Shown in pieces: positions 45,655 to 54,410 of a stretch of 64,000 nt of DNA. The DNA lies in assembly GCA_025210775.1 (NCBI GenBank), contig JAOARB010000011.1:1-64000 (forward strand), given 5' to 3'. Numbering within the stretch: the stretch's first letter is position 1; every line of letters begins with the position of its first letter. The position numbers and the translations under genes were made by a program. The DNA is from Prolixibacteraceae bacterium (GTDB taxonomy: Bacteria; Bacteroidota; Bacteroidia; Bacteroidales; Prolixibacteraceae). The notes under the pieces are model-generated. The model was not told the DNA's origin and ran no database searches. It worked only from the letters and a program-made list of their open reading frames with translations.

Positions 45655-48600
45655 TTAGATTTGTTTCTGAATCCATTTTCGAGCATTGACAAAGGCTTCT
45701 ACCCATGCAGTTACTTCATCCCCTTTTCTTTCTTGAGGATAATGTCCCCATTGCCATGGGTAAATAGATCTTTCTAAGTGAGGCATCATCGCTAGATGTC
45801 TACCATCTTTAGATGCGATTGCTGCTGTATCAAAGTCTGATCCGTTAGGGTTGGCAGGATATTCGTGAGAGCTATAAGTCATCGCGATACCTTCTGCTTT
45901 TTGTTTATTACTAAATGTGAATTTACCTTCTCCGTGTGCAATCCAGATACCTAGTGTCATTCCTTCTAGACTCTTAAGCATGATGGAGTTATTGGTAGGT
46001 ATATCTACATTTACGAAATTAGATTCGAACTTATGTGAATTATTGTGTTCCATGGTCACCGTAGTTTGTGAATCTCCTTGATAGATCAAATCTAATGCGA
46101 CCATCAACTGACATCCGTTACAAACTCCAAGACTCATGGTGTCTTTACGCTTATAGAAATTGCTTAATGCTTGTTGTGCTTTAGGATTGTATTTAAATGC
46201 TCCTGCCCATCCTTTGGCTGACCCAAGAACATCTGAATTTGAGAATCCACCACAGAAAACAATAAAGTTAACGTCTTCTAAGGTCTCTCTTCCTTCAATA
46301 AGGTCGGTCATATGCACATCTTTTACATCAAAACCAGCTAGATGTAAACTCCATGCCATCTCACGCTCTCCATTGACTCCCTTTTCACGAATGATAGCTG
46401 CTTTAATACCGCTACGCTCTTTTCTACTAGGAATAAGGTCCAAACTACTGTATGTGCCTTCAAAAGCATTGAAATTGTACTTTAACGCTTGGTGCTTATA
46501 GTTCTCATAACGAGATGTTGCACACGCTGGACCACTTTGTTTTTGGTCTAAGTTATAAGATGGACGGTACCAAGTATCTCTTAGCTGATCAATATCTAGT
46601 GCTAGAGGTGTTTGGTTGTCTGCAATCTGTAATGTTCTTGCTGAAGATGGTTGACCAATACGTTGGAATGATAGACCTAATGCAGATGCTTTTTTCTCGA
46701 AAGCTTCTGTATTATTCGCTTGAATAACTACTGCTGGGTTTTCAGCAAATAGTGCATGAACAAGATCTTCTGCATTTAGCTCACTAAGATCAATATTCAT
46801 TCCTCCATTACGGTTCGCAAAGTTCATCTCTAGTAGGGTAGTGATCAATCCTCCTGATCCAACATCGTGACCCGATGCAATCTCTCCCTCTGCGATCAAC
46901 TTCTGAAGTGCATCAAATTGGGTTGCAAAGAATTTACTGTCGCTTACCGTTGGAACGTCGTTACCTAGTTTGCTGTTGATCTGTGCAAAAGCCGATCCTC
47001 CTAGTACCATCGCATGTTTCGTAAAGTCGATATAGTAGATTGCTTTCGAAGCATCTTGGTCTACTACTGGCTCAACGATTTTCTTTACATCTTCTACCTC
47101 ACCTGACGCAGAGATGATAACCGTTCCAGGAGCATATACCACATCGTCTTTGTATTTCTGTGTCATCGACAATGAATCTTTCCCTGTAGGGATATTAATG
47201 CCTAGATCACATGCAAACTGACTTGCAGCCTCTACTGCGTTATATAGACGAGCATTCTCTCCTTTGTTTTTCGCAGGCCACATCCAATTGGCACTCAAAG
47301 AGATACTCTTTAGTCCATGTGTTAGCGGTGCCCATACAATATTAGTTAGGGACTCTGCAATGGAAAGTACCGATCCTTTAGCCGAATCAATAAGTGCAGC
47401 ACTAGAAGCATGTCCTAATGATGTTGCAATACCTCTATGTCCTTGGAAATCTTGTGCTATAGCTCCTAGGTTGTTTAGTGGCAACTGGATCTCTCCAGCA
47501 CATTGCTGCTTGGCAATCTTACCTGTTACCGAACGGTCTACTTTGTTGGTTAACCAATCTTTACAAGCCACTGCTTCAAGAGAAAGAACTTCTTTGATAT
47601 ATTCGGTTACTTTCTCCGCTTCGTAATTTACAGGAGCAAAAACTCTCTTCTCTGTCTTATCCTCAAGGATAGTCTTAGGTGAACTTCCAAAGAAGTGTTT
47701 TAGATCTAAGTCGATAGGAGACTTTTGCTCTTTTTTGCTTTCGAAAACAAAACGATCATCACCAGTAGTCTCTCCAATCTCGTAGATAGGAGTTCTCTCT
47801 CTTTTGGCAATACGTTCAATCTTCTCTATATTCTCTTTTGAAGTAACAAAACCAATACGCTCTTGCGATTCGTTACCACAAATCTCTTTTAATGATAATG
47901 TTGGATCCCCTACAGGTAGATTATCCATATCGATGCGTCCTCCTGTCTCTTCTACTAGTTCCGATAGACAGTTAAGGTGTCCTCCTGCACCATGATCATG
48001 CACGGTAGAGATAGGGTTATTATCCTCTTCTGCCAAAGCACGGATCGTGTTATATGTTCTCTTCTGCATCTCAGGATTGGCTCTCTGAACCGCATTTAGC
48101 TCGATAGAAGATGAGAAATTACCTGTATCTACTGAGGATACAGCTCCTCCTCCCATACCAATACGGTAGTTGTCCCCACCAATAAGTACGACAGCATCTC
48201 CTGTTTTAGGCGTCTCTTTGATGGCATCTTTCTTGTTTGCAAGACCAATACCACCTGCAAGCATAATCACTTTGTCATAACCATATTTCTTATCCTCCTC
48301 GAAATGCTCAAAAGTCATTAACGATCCATTGATAAGTGGTTGTCCAAATTTATTCCCGAAATCACTCGCTCCATTGGATGCTTTGATCAAGATCTCTTCT
48401 GGTGTTTGATACAACCATGGACGTGGTGCTTTGTCTTCTTCCCAACGTTTGCCTTCTTCGTTACGAGGGTAAGAGGTCATATATACTGCCGTACCTGCAA
48501 TAGGAAGCGATCCTTTACCACCAGCAATACGGTCACGAATCTCTCCACCTGTTCCTGTCGCAGCACCATTAAAAGGCTCTACTGTTGTAGGGAAGTTATG

Positions 48601-49341
48601 TGTCTCCGCTTTTAGCGAAAGAACCGTATCGATCTCTTTAATCTGGTAAAAATCTGGCTTATCGTGAGTGATAGGTGCAAACTGCTCTGTCGTACTACCA
48701 TCTGTAAATGAACAGTTGTCCTTATAGGCTGAAACAATCGTATTAGGATTGGTCTTCGAAGTCTTCTTAATCAGTTGGAATAGGGTAGATGGCTTTTCTT
48801 CTCCGTCAATAATAAACGTTCCGTTGAAAATCTTGTGTCTACAGTGCTCTGAGTTTACTTGAGCGAACCCATATACTTCACTGTCTGTAAGCTTGCGTCC
48901 GATCTCTTTTGATACTTGTTTTAAGTAATCAATCTCTTCTTTGCTTAAAGCCAGTCCCTCTTTTTCGTTGTAAGCATCCATATCGTCGATATATAATATC
49001 GGATCAGGTTGCTTGTTAATAGTGAATAACTCTTGGTCTAGCTTCTTGTATTCTCTTTGAAGCATTGGATCATGGGTCGCTTCGGTATCGTTTACAGGAA
49101 AAAATTCCTCGATTCTCTGGATGCCTTCAATACCCATGTTTTGGGTGATCTCTACAGCATTGGTACTCCATGGTGTGATCATCTCTTTACGAGGGCCAAT
49201 AAATACGCCTTCAAGAGTGTCATGATCTAGGAGTTGGGCGTCTCCAAACAACCATGTTAGCTTTTCAATTGTATCAGAACCTAACTGCTGGACTGTGTCC
49301 ACTGCTAGAATACTCTGCTTTCCTTCGAAGAATAAAATCAT
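45655..49341 (-). CDS. purL: Phosphoribosylformylglycinamidine synthase
   Basis: 1228 residues, the large fused form. It turns FGAR, glutamine and ATP into FGAM in purine synthesis. The central AIRS-type half shows LKAETHNFPTTVEPFNGAATG, GTGGEIRDR, and GGHLNCLSELVEETGG; a second AIRS-type repeat has PTGKDSLSM. The C-terminal class I glutaminase domain shows GGFSNSDVLGSAKGWAG, nucleophile Cys in GVCNGCQLM, and PHLERSIYPWQWG with the catalytic His. All motifs intact. Single gene, upstream gap 600 bases. Confidence 0.97.
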   Translation of the reverse strand: MILFFEGKQSILAVDTVQQLGSDTIEKLTWLFGDAQLLDHDTLEGVFIGPRKEMITPWSTNAVEITQNMGIEGIQRIEEFFPVNDTEATHDPMLQREYKKLDQELFTINKQPDPILYIDDMDAYNEKEGLALSKEEIDYLKQVSKEIGRKLTDSEVYGFAQVNSEHCRHKIFNGTFIIDGEEKPSTLFQLIKKTSKTNPNTIVSAYKDNCSFTDGSTTEQFAPITHDKPDFYQIKEIDTVLSLKAETHNFPTTVEPFNGAATGTGGEIRDRIAGGKGSLPIAGTAVYMTSYPRNEEGKRWEEDKAPRPWLYQTPEEILIKASNGASDFGNKFGQPLINGSLMTFEHFEEDKKYGYDKVIMLAGGIGLANKKDAIKETPKTGDAVVLIGGDNYRIGMGGGAVSSVDTGNFSSSIELNAVQRANPEMQKRTYNTIRALAEEDNNPISTVHDHGAGGHLNCLSELVEETGGRIDMDNLPVGDPTLSLKEICGNESQERIGFVTSKENIEKIERIAKRERTPIYEIGETTGDDRFVFESKKEQKSPIDLDLKHFFGSSPKTILEDKTEKRVFAPVNYEAEKVTEYIKEVLSLEAVACKDWLTNKVDRSVTGKIAKQQCAGEIQLPLNNLGAIAQDFQGHRGIATSLGHASSAALIDSAKGSVLSIAESLTNIVWAPLTHGLKSISLSANWMWPAKNKGENARLYNAVEAASQFACDLGINIPTGKDSLSMTQKYKDDVVYAPGTVIISASGEVEDVKKIVEPVVDQDASKAIYYIDFTKHAMVLGGSAFAQINSKLGNDVPTVSDSKFFATQFDALQKLIAEGEIASGHDVGSGGLITTLLEMNFANRNGGMNIDLSELNAEDLVHALFAENPAVVIQANNTEAFEKKASALGLSFQRIGQPSSARTLQIADNQTPLALDIDQLRDTWYRPSYNLDQKQSGPACATSRYENYKHQALKYNFNAFEGTYSSLDLIPSRKERSGIKAAIIREKGVNGEREMAWSLHLAGFDVKDVHMTDLIEGRETLEDVNFIVFCGGFSNSDVLGSAKGWAGAFKYNPKAQQALSNFYKRKDTMSLGVCNGCQLMVALDLIYQGDSQTTVTMEHNNSHKFESNFVNVDIPTNNSIMLKSLEGMTLGIWIAHGEGKFTFSNKQKAEGIAMTYSSHEYPANPNGSDFDTAAIASKDGRHLAMMPHLERSIYPWQWGHYPQERKGDEVTAWVEAFVNARKWIQKQI

Positions 49342-49897
49342 TTTTGGGTCAATTTTATATTGTATTAGAAACTTCTTAAATCAAAGTTTACCTCGGTACA
49401 GATCTATATAATAAAAATACAAAGATCTTGGGTTTTGGTTTCGAGATATGCAAATATATTATTCTCTTTTATCACAATATAAGAAATGCTCTTTTCCCTA
49501 TCCGAAAAATAGGTAAGATAATATATACTTAATAAACCCTTTTTAAAGATCTTTTTGTCCGATGTTCGTTTCTTTTTATGCCTCGAAACTTCCCTTATAA
49601 TCGATGTTTTTTTGCCCAAAATCCTTTCTCTATCATATCCAGATATATAGCATATGACATATGTCAGTTTTACTCTTCCGAACCTCCCATTTCTCTATTC
49701 AAAACCGATCTTTCTCCTTATATCTGTTGTTTTAATGTAATGAAGGAAGATCGATTTAAATGCTTTGTGTCATCAATACATTATACAACTCCAATCCTAA
49801 AGGGATGACATGACTGTAGCCATGTGTTTGTTTCGTTTTTTATGCAATGCTCATTAAATCAATATTATATAGTATTTAAATAATGTTTTCCCAATCA
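49342..49897. other. Gene-free stretch upstream of purL and the toxin-antitoxin pair
   Basis: About 560 bases. A perfect palindrome TGACATATGTCA is at 49655-49666. On the minus strand TATATTTG (49458-49451) matches a -7 element for purL, but the nearest TTG has a 16-base spacer, so it is doubtful. No coding pattern. Marks the left edge of the accessory region. Confidence 0.45.
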
Positions 49898-49929
49898 TTG
49901 GGAGAAAATAAAAATAAATCATACCTTTG
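49898..49929 (+). promoter_or_regulatory. Promoter of the toxin-antitoxin operon
   Basis: TTG (49898-49900), 21-base spacer, TACCTTTG (49922-49929): full match to the Bacteroidota consensus. Transcription would start about 49936, leaving a 12-base leader before the ATG at 49948. This also shows that upstream in-frame TTG at 49927 cannot be the start. Confidence 0.75.
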
Positions 49930-49947
49930 TATTATAAGGTTAACAAA

Positions 49948-50328
49948 ATGATAGAATTACTGAATAAGGTTGATAATATTCAACTTGTGCAAGAGTTTAT
50001 AGATGAAGCGAAAGAAAGAATCTCTAATGGTGTCGATATAACTTTTACAAAAAAAGCTAATGCTGAACTAGAAGATCTAATGCTTGAGTATGATATCTCG
50101 GTTGCAGATATTGAGTATACCATATTAAACCTTACACCAGAAAACTATTATAGAGGTATTGACCCTTCTGGTAATGCCGATTTTAATGTATGTGCATTCC
50201 GTGCTTTTATTGGTAGTGATAATATTGAGATATACTTAAAATATGGGCTTGAGTCGGACGGTTTGCAAATACTTGTTTTTTCTAATCATATTCCTGATTT
50301 TCCCATGAACCAGCCATTTAAAAATTAG
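49948..50328 (+). CDS. MqsR-like toxin
   Basis: 126 residues from the ATG at 49948, twelve bases past the predicted transcript start. After an N-terminal helix (VQEFIDEAKERIS) come ITFTKKANAELEDLMLEYDI, IEYTILNLTPENYYRGI, then DFNVCAFRAFIG, IEIYLKYGL and LQILVFSNH. Order and spacing resemble MqsR (helix, IIGLSESDFYKS, DVY, VYLKI, LIVSFKEK), a RelE-fold mRNA interferase. The call is by pattern at low identity. The next gene starts five bases downstream, the same toxin-first order as mqsRA. If active it would cleave mRNA under stress. Confidence 0.65.
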   Translation: MIELLNKVDNIQLVQEFIDEAKERISNGVDITFTKKANAELEDLMLEYDISVADIEYTILNLTPENYYRGIDPSGNADFNVCAFRAFIGSDNIEIYLKYGLESDGLQILVFSNHIPDFPMNQPFKN

Positions 50329-50333
50329 AAGGT

Positions 50334-50831
50334 ATGAAAGCAAAAAAAGTGTTAACAAGAAAAAATAAGCCTACGAATGAATTATATGAAACTGTAAAAA
50401 AGAATTTTAAAGGCTTAGAACTATCATATGTTGAAGCTTATTACTTGGATTATGAAGTAGATGAAAATACGGGGATTGTAAATAAAGAAAAACTCGTTAA
50501 ACATTATACTAAAAATCAAGTTAGCCGTAATATGAAAGCGTTAAAAAGCGTTTACCTTATTGAAAAAGGAGCTGCTGCACCTGAAGAGATAATTAATTTT
50601 AGAACGAAGTATCGTATTGCTGCGTCAACACTAAGTGTAATTTTAGGATTTAGTAAAAATACGATATCTAATATTGAGAACGAAGGGGTAACATCTTTGG
50701 CTAGCGGTAGGTTAATTAAAATGTGCTTGAATAACTTGGATATAATGTCGTATTACGTTAGAATCTGTGATTCTATTGATAAACAAAAAAAGGAAGAAAT
50801 TTCACTAAAACTAATGCAACAAGGAATATAG
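50334..50831 (+). CDS. Antitoxin with HTH domain (MqsA-like C-terminus)
   Basis: 165 residues. The C-terminal part (about 85-140) is an XRE/MqsA-type helix-turn-helix: IINFRTKYRIAASTLSVILG, FSKNTISNIENEG, LASGRLIKMC. The N-terminal 80 residues are helical and basic, with no Cys-x-x-Cys zinc motif, so it differs from the enterobacterial MqsA whose zinc domain neutralises MqsR. The HTH half should repress its own promoter. Five bases separate it from the toxin, and a perfect terminator follows 23 bases after the stop. Confidence 0.72.
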   Translation: MKAKKVLTRKNKPTNELYETVKKNFKGLELSYVEAYYLDYEVDENTGIVNKEKLVKHYTKNQVSRNMKALKSVYLIEKGAAAPEEIINFRTKYRIAASTLSVILGFSKNTISNIENEGVTSLASGRLIKMCLNNLDIMSYYVRICDSIDKQKKEEISLKLMQQGI

Positions 50832-50853
50832 AGTTGTTTGTTCACAATTTAAC

Positions 50854-50898
50854 AAAAAGAGCAGTTGTTTAGAAAGAAAACAATTGCTCTTTTTTTTG
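50854..50898 (+). terminator. Terminator of the toxin-antitoxin operon
   Basis: AAAGAGCAGTTGTTT pairs with AAACAATTGCTCTTT (seven-base loop), followed by a run of eight T. Confidence 0.85.
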
Positions 50899-51139
50899 TC
50901 CAAATCATAAAGTAACAATTACGAACAAGACGATATATGATGAACGTTTTAGTGTCTTTTTTCATTGATTTATTATTCTATTAAACTAATTGATGCTTTT
51001 AATTGTTTAGTATTCACTGTTTAACGAATAATCATATTCAATAAAACTTAAAAGGGGGAGATCTCTTAAGTTAATTCATCTCTTAACTGGTCTCGTTTAG
51101 TATTAAACAAAAATCTTAGTATTAATAAAAAAACAAATC
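50899..51139. other. Upstream region of the repeat lipoprotein
   Basis: 241 bases between a terminator and the lipoprotein ATG, AT-rich. No full-consensus promoter found; TAGTATTAAA near 51100 is a weak candidate. Confidence 0.3.
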
Positions 51140-52045
51140 ATGAAAAAATTTAGGTTATTATCTTTTGCGGTCTTACTCGTTGCTTGTTCTGTTTTTATAT
51201 ATTCTTGTGACGATGACGACGATGATATTCCAGTAGCTGGAAATCTAAGCTTAAATATTACAGGATTACAAGATCTTGGTGATAATTATTTGTATGAAGG
51301 GTGGATTATCGTTAAAGGTAAAGCCATCACAACAGGTACTTTCTCTGTTAATGATAAAGGGGAGTTGTCTAAAACTTCTTTTACCATTGCAACAGAGAAC
51401 TTAATTAACGCTTCTGCCTTTGTTTTGACTATCGAACCTTCTCCAGATCCAGATCCTGCACCAAGTAAAGTCCATATAATTGCTGGGGATATAAAAGATG
51501 GAAAAGCGACCTTGACTGTCGGTCATAGTTCCGCTCTTGGAGATGATTTTACTGAAGCTACAGGTAAATATTTATTGGCGACACCAACAGACGCCCTTTC
51601 TAATAATGAACTTAGTGGTATTTGGTTTGAAGATAACAGTGGAAGTAGTGTTGTTGCTGGTTTAACTTTACCTACCCTTCCTGAAGGATGGGAATATGAA
51701 GGCTGGGTAGTGATTGATGGGAAACCTGTTACTACTGGTAAATTCCTAAAAGCAAATGAAGCGGACCAGTTTAATGGTTATAGTGGAACACTACCCGCTC
51801 CAAGTTATCCAGGGGAAGACTTTTTGCAGAATGCTCCTGAAGGCCTAACATTCCCATTAGACTTATCTGGTCAAAAAGCTGTTATTTCTGTTGAACCTAA
51901 GCCAGACAATAGTGCTGATCCTTTCGTTCTTAAGCCATTGTTAGGAGATATTCCTGAAAATGCCGTTGATAGAACTACTTATACTATGGGTAATAATGCA
52001 GAAAATACCAACCCAACAGGAACATTAACTTATACGATTAAATAA
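51140..52045 (+). CDS. Repeat-containing surface lipoprotein (anti-sigma-factor-like repeats)
   Basis: 301 residues. Lipoprotein signal with Cys at 23 followed by six Asp, matching the acidic export signal of surface lipoproteins in Bacteroidota. Two repeats: YLYEGWIIVKGKAITTGTF (about 52-70) and WEYEGWVVIDGKPVTTGKF (about 188-206). Between them FVLTIEPSPDPDPAPSKVHI, and later ISVEPKPDNSADPF, which suggests duplicated domains. I recall similar EGW-VxGxPVSTGTF proteins, sometimes named anti-sigma factors in databases, but no experimentally known role. A terminator-like stem follows at 52075. Confidence 0.7.
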   Translation: MKKFRLLSFAVLLVACSVFIYSCDDDDDDIPVAGNLSLNITGLQDLGDNYLYEGWIIVKGKAITTGTFSVNDKGELSKTSFTIATENLINASAFVLTIEPSPDPDPAPSKVHIIAGDIKDGKATLTVGHSSALGDDFTEATGKYLLATPTDALSNNELSGIWFEDNSGSSVVAGLTLPTLPEGWEYEGWVVIDGKPVTTGKFLKANEADQFNGYSGTLPAPSYPGEDFLQNAPEGLTFPLDLSGQKAVISVEPKPDNSADPFVLKPLLGDIPENAVDRTTYTMGNNAENTNPTGTLTYTIK

Positions 52046-52398
52046 ATTTAGTTCATTAAGTTAGATTTGAAAAAGCAAAAGGAGGTCAGCCATGGCTTCC
52101 TTTTTGTTTGTAAAGGACGGTTGTTGCTTATTATGCATTTCTCTTATTGTCGTTATATTGCTTTAAGAATCAGTGTTATTTCCACCTCTTGGAAGGTTTC
52201 TTCTCTTTTGTAATAGGGTTGAAATAATGGTAGCCGATATAACTGTAACTTACATCACAATGGAATAACCTTATGAAATTCTCTGCAACATACCCTACGT
52301 TGTTGTAATACATGTGTCTGTAGTAATTGTATAAAATACCTCCTCGATAGCTATCAAATAATGCATAATTTCGCTATAAATTTATTTTAAGGACACTT

Positions 52399-52501
52399 CA
52401 ACTTTACATCAACTTCATATCAACTTCATATCAAGTTCACTTATACGTTATGTCAACTTTACTCTAGAATGATGTTAATATGAACTTGATATGGCTGTAA
52501 T
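52399..52501. repeat. Second 11-nt tandem/inverted array
   Basis: Left: CAACTTTACAT, CAACTTCATAT twice, CAAGTTCACTT at 52399-52442. The phase continues with two less similar 11-nt blocks to 52464. Right, opposite orientation: ATGATGTTAAT, ATGAACTTGAT, ATGGCTGTAAT at 52469-52501. Same design as the array at 22212-22316 (four units, centre, inverted units, about 104 nt) but with a different unit sequence. Confidence 0.75.
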
Positions 52502-52710
52502 ATTGCCTGCCAATGGCGGTTATCTTGACTTATAGTTAATGTGAGTGCTATTTGATAGCTGTTTTCTGCTAAAATACCCAATATATTATAGTTTTTCGCC
52601 TGTGTGTGAATTAGAATACACTTCTTTTTAATCAAAAATATCATCCAAACCATCATTTTTGTATTCAGATTATAAATGCACACTATATCTTGGTCGGTTA
52701 ATGTGTAAAT

Positions 52711-52769
52711 AATAATGGGACAAACTTAATATTTAGGAGGAGCAATCCTCCTTTTTTGTGCCCATTATT
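52711..52769. terminator. Nested hairpin
   Basis: Outer stem AATAATGGG / CCCATTATT and inner stem AGGAGG / CCTCCT followed by TTTTTT. Well-formed terminator with no gene directly upstream on the plus strand other than the lipoprotein 670 bases back; it may end an unrecognised transcript or the 11-nt array RNA. Confidence 0.55.
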
Positions 52770-52911
52770 TCACCTCATTAGACAACCTCTTTATTATAAT
52801 ATAGTGTTGCATTTATGATTTGAATGCAAGACTGAATAGTATCGAAATAATAAATTACAAATGTTAATTCAAGTTTGTTCTGCGTTGTATTTCTATTATA
52901 TCTAAGTTGTC

Positions 52912-52942
52912 TTGTAATTTTTAATAATATCTTCTAATTTTG
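52912..52942 (+). promoter_or_regulatory. Promoter of the three-gene membrane/NTase operon
   Basis: TTG (52912-52914), 20-base spacer, TAATTTTG (52935-52942). Full consensus. The transcript would begin near 52949, giving a leader of about 130 bases before the ATG at 53081. Confidence 0.65.
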
Positions 52943-53080
52943 TTGCTAAAATGATGGGTATTCATTGTTTATGTTATTTTTTAGTAATCTAAATATAACC
53001 AGTACTTTCAAATGAAGAACTATCGATCTCTTTTTATGGACAATCTTGATAAGTGCAATAAATTAACAAAATAAAAACTA

Positions 53081-53947
53081 ATGAAAGAAGAAACTCCTCA
53101 TATAAGCCTTTCTATTGCGATGCAAGAGTTATTTAGAAAAGCAAATAAATTAGTCTATTGTTCATATGGGATTCAGATCTTTCTTTTTTTTATGAATATG
53201 GTACTTATTTTTCTACATCTTGAAGACTCTAATGTATTTATATGGTTTTTGTTTTCTTTTCCATTAGCGACAATAATTGCTACTTTGTGTATTATGCATC
53301 GTTCACGGAAATTGTATGAACTAGGGGAATGTGCTCGAAAGATGGATATGATAGTTCGGATTTTTCCGAATGTAAGTTATAAGATAAGAAGATCATATTT
53401 ACTCTCTGAATTGCCTCCAGAAGTATTTGCAAAGGCTCGAGAAAATCCAGATGTATTAACTAGTTATGAATCACGTAAGCTAGATAAGTATGGGATATTA
53501 ATTGAAAATGTGCAACAGAATAGTTTTTTTACTTCTCAAATAATGTATTCTTATTCAAGAATGATATTAGGTGTTATTCTAGTTATTATCTTTCTTATCT
53601 CTCTTTCTATTATTGGTGTTTTATTTATTCTATCTGAGAGTAGTGCTGATAACCTTCTAACACAAAATGTTTCGCGATGTTTGGCATTGTTGATTAATCT
53701 TATTTTTGCATTGAATATTATTGATCATTATTTGTTGTTTAATAAAAAATCAAAAGAGCTGAAGAGAATTGATGAGGACCTTGAAAAAATAAAAGATAAT
53801 CCACAAGAAGACGATATAATTACTTCTTTTACGGAATATAATTGTATTTTATACGATTCCCTCCCTTGCCCAGATTTTGTTTATAATATAGTTAAAGATA
53901 AATTAAATACAATTTGGAATAATAGGATTAATAATGGAAGTAATTAA
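53081..53947 (+). CDS. Four-TM membrane protein, gene 1 of an overlapping operon (S-4TM-like layout)
   Basis: 288 residues. Four hydrophobic helices in two pairs: about 27-48 and 53-74, then about 164-190 and 197-220, with a soluble middle segment (75-160) rich in charged residues and a soluble C-terminus. This two-plus-two layout with a central soluble block resembles the S-4TM pore-forming effector family of nucleotide-signal defence systems, but I cannot confirm homology from the sequence alone. Its stop overlaps the next start by 14 bases. Base composition is markedly AT-rich. Function unknown; the layout comparison is inference. Confidence 0.5.
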   Translation: MKEETPHISLSIAMQELFRKANKLVYCSYGIQIFLFFMNMVLIFLHLEDSNVFIWFLFSFPLATIIATLCIMHRSRKLYELGECARKMDMIVRIFPNVSYKIRRSYLLSELPPEVFAKARENPDVLTSYESRKLDKYGILIENVQQNSFFTSQIMYSYSRMILGVILVIIFLISLSIIGVLFILSESSADNLLTQNVSRCLALLINLIFALNIIDHYLLFNKKSKELKRIDEDLEKIKDNPQEDDIITSFTEYNCILYDSLPCPDFVYNIVKDKLNTIWNNRINNGSN

Positions 53948-54410
53948 ATACAATAAGGCATTTTTATATTTCTTAAATATGGTTTCTGATGCGAATATTA
54001 AATGGGCATTAACTGGTTCATATAGACTGTTTTTGGAGAATAATCAGAATTTTAAAGGTACTGATATTGATGTCATAACTGATCTTGAAGGAGCAAAATT
54101 AATGAAATTAATTTTTAAGGAAAATACAATCACTGATTTTGAATATTCGGGATTGAATGGTATTCATTCTTATTTCGGTCAATTGTTAATAAACAATGTG
54201 GTCTTTGATGTTATGAGTGATGTCAAAAATAGAGTTAATGGGAAGTGGTACAGCATACCAAATCTTAGTAATATTCATTATATTATGGTTGGAAACTTTA
54301 ATGTGCCAGTCGTACCTCTATTATCAGAGTTAGAGTTGTGTATATATTTAGATCAAAGGGAAAAAATATATCAAATCGAAGAAATTATGAAATATAGAGT
54401 GTTAAGATGA
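53934..54410 (+). CDS. Minimal nucleotidyltransferase-fold protein, gene 2 of the operon
   Basis: 158 residues. NTase motif: ALTGSYRLFL (Gly28-Ser29) then TDIDVITD (Asp44-x-Asp46), and VVFDVMSD with Asp92 as the third metal ligand. Pattern, SYFGQLLINNVVFDVMSDV and NRVNGKW recall a family of small stand-alone nucleotidyltransferase-like proteins with SYFG-x-n-DG-V-E-I-M-GD. All three acidic residues are kept, so it may be active. Known relatives include MNT antitoxins and other NTases that modify proteins or RNA. It overlaps both neighbours (14 and 4 bases), so it is translationally coupled to them. Confidence 0.68.
   Translation: MEVIKYNKAFLYFLNMVSDANIKWALTGSYRLFLENNQNFKGTDIDVITDLEGAKLMKLIFKENTITDFEYSGLNGIHSYFGQLLINNVVFDVMSDVKNRVNGKWYSIPNLSNIHYIMVGNFNVPVVPLLSELELCIYLDQREKIYQIEEIMKYRVLR

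Larger units (their letters stand above)
52046..53080. other. One-kilobase gene-free region with a terminator, 11-nt array and hairpin
   Basis: A weak stem at 52075-52107 (CAAAAGGA / TTCCTTTTTG) ends the lipoprotein gene. The 11-nt array is at 52399-52501. A long stem at 52711-52769 has nested arms (AATAATGGG / CCCATTATT outside, AGGAGG / CCTCCT inside) and a T-run after the inner stem. A full-consensus promoter for the next operon is at 52912-52942. No credible gene was seen; open frames here are short and lack a ribosome site. Confidence 0.6.

Noticed and set aside
49655..49666. Palindrome TGACATATGTCA as an operator
   Set aside because: It is about 240 bases from either neighbouring promoter and a single 12-mer palindrome can arise by chance in AT-rich DNA.
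49404..49808. Short open frames upstream of purL and the toxin gene
   Set aside because: Overlapping, no ribosome site, no recognisable protein pattern.
52711..52769. Small RNA gene ending in the nested hairpin
   Set aside because: No promoter with correct spacing was found within 300 bases upstream; recorded as a terminator only.
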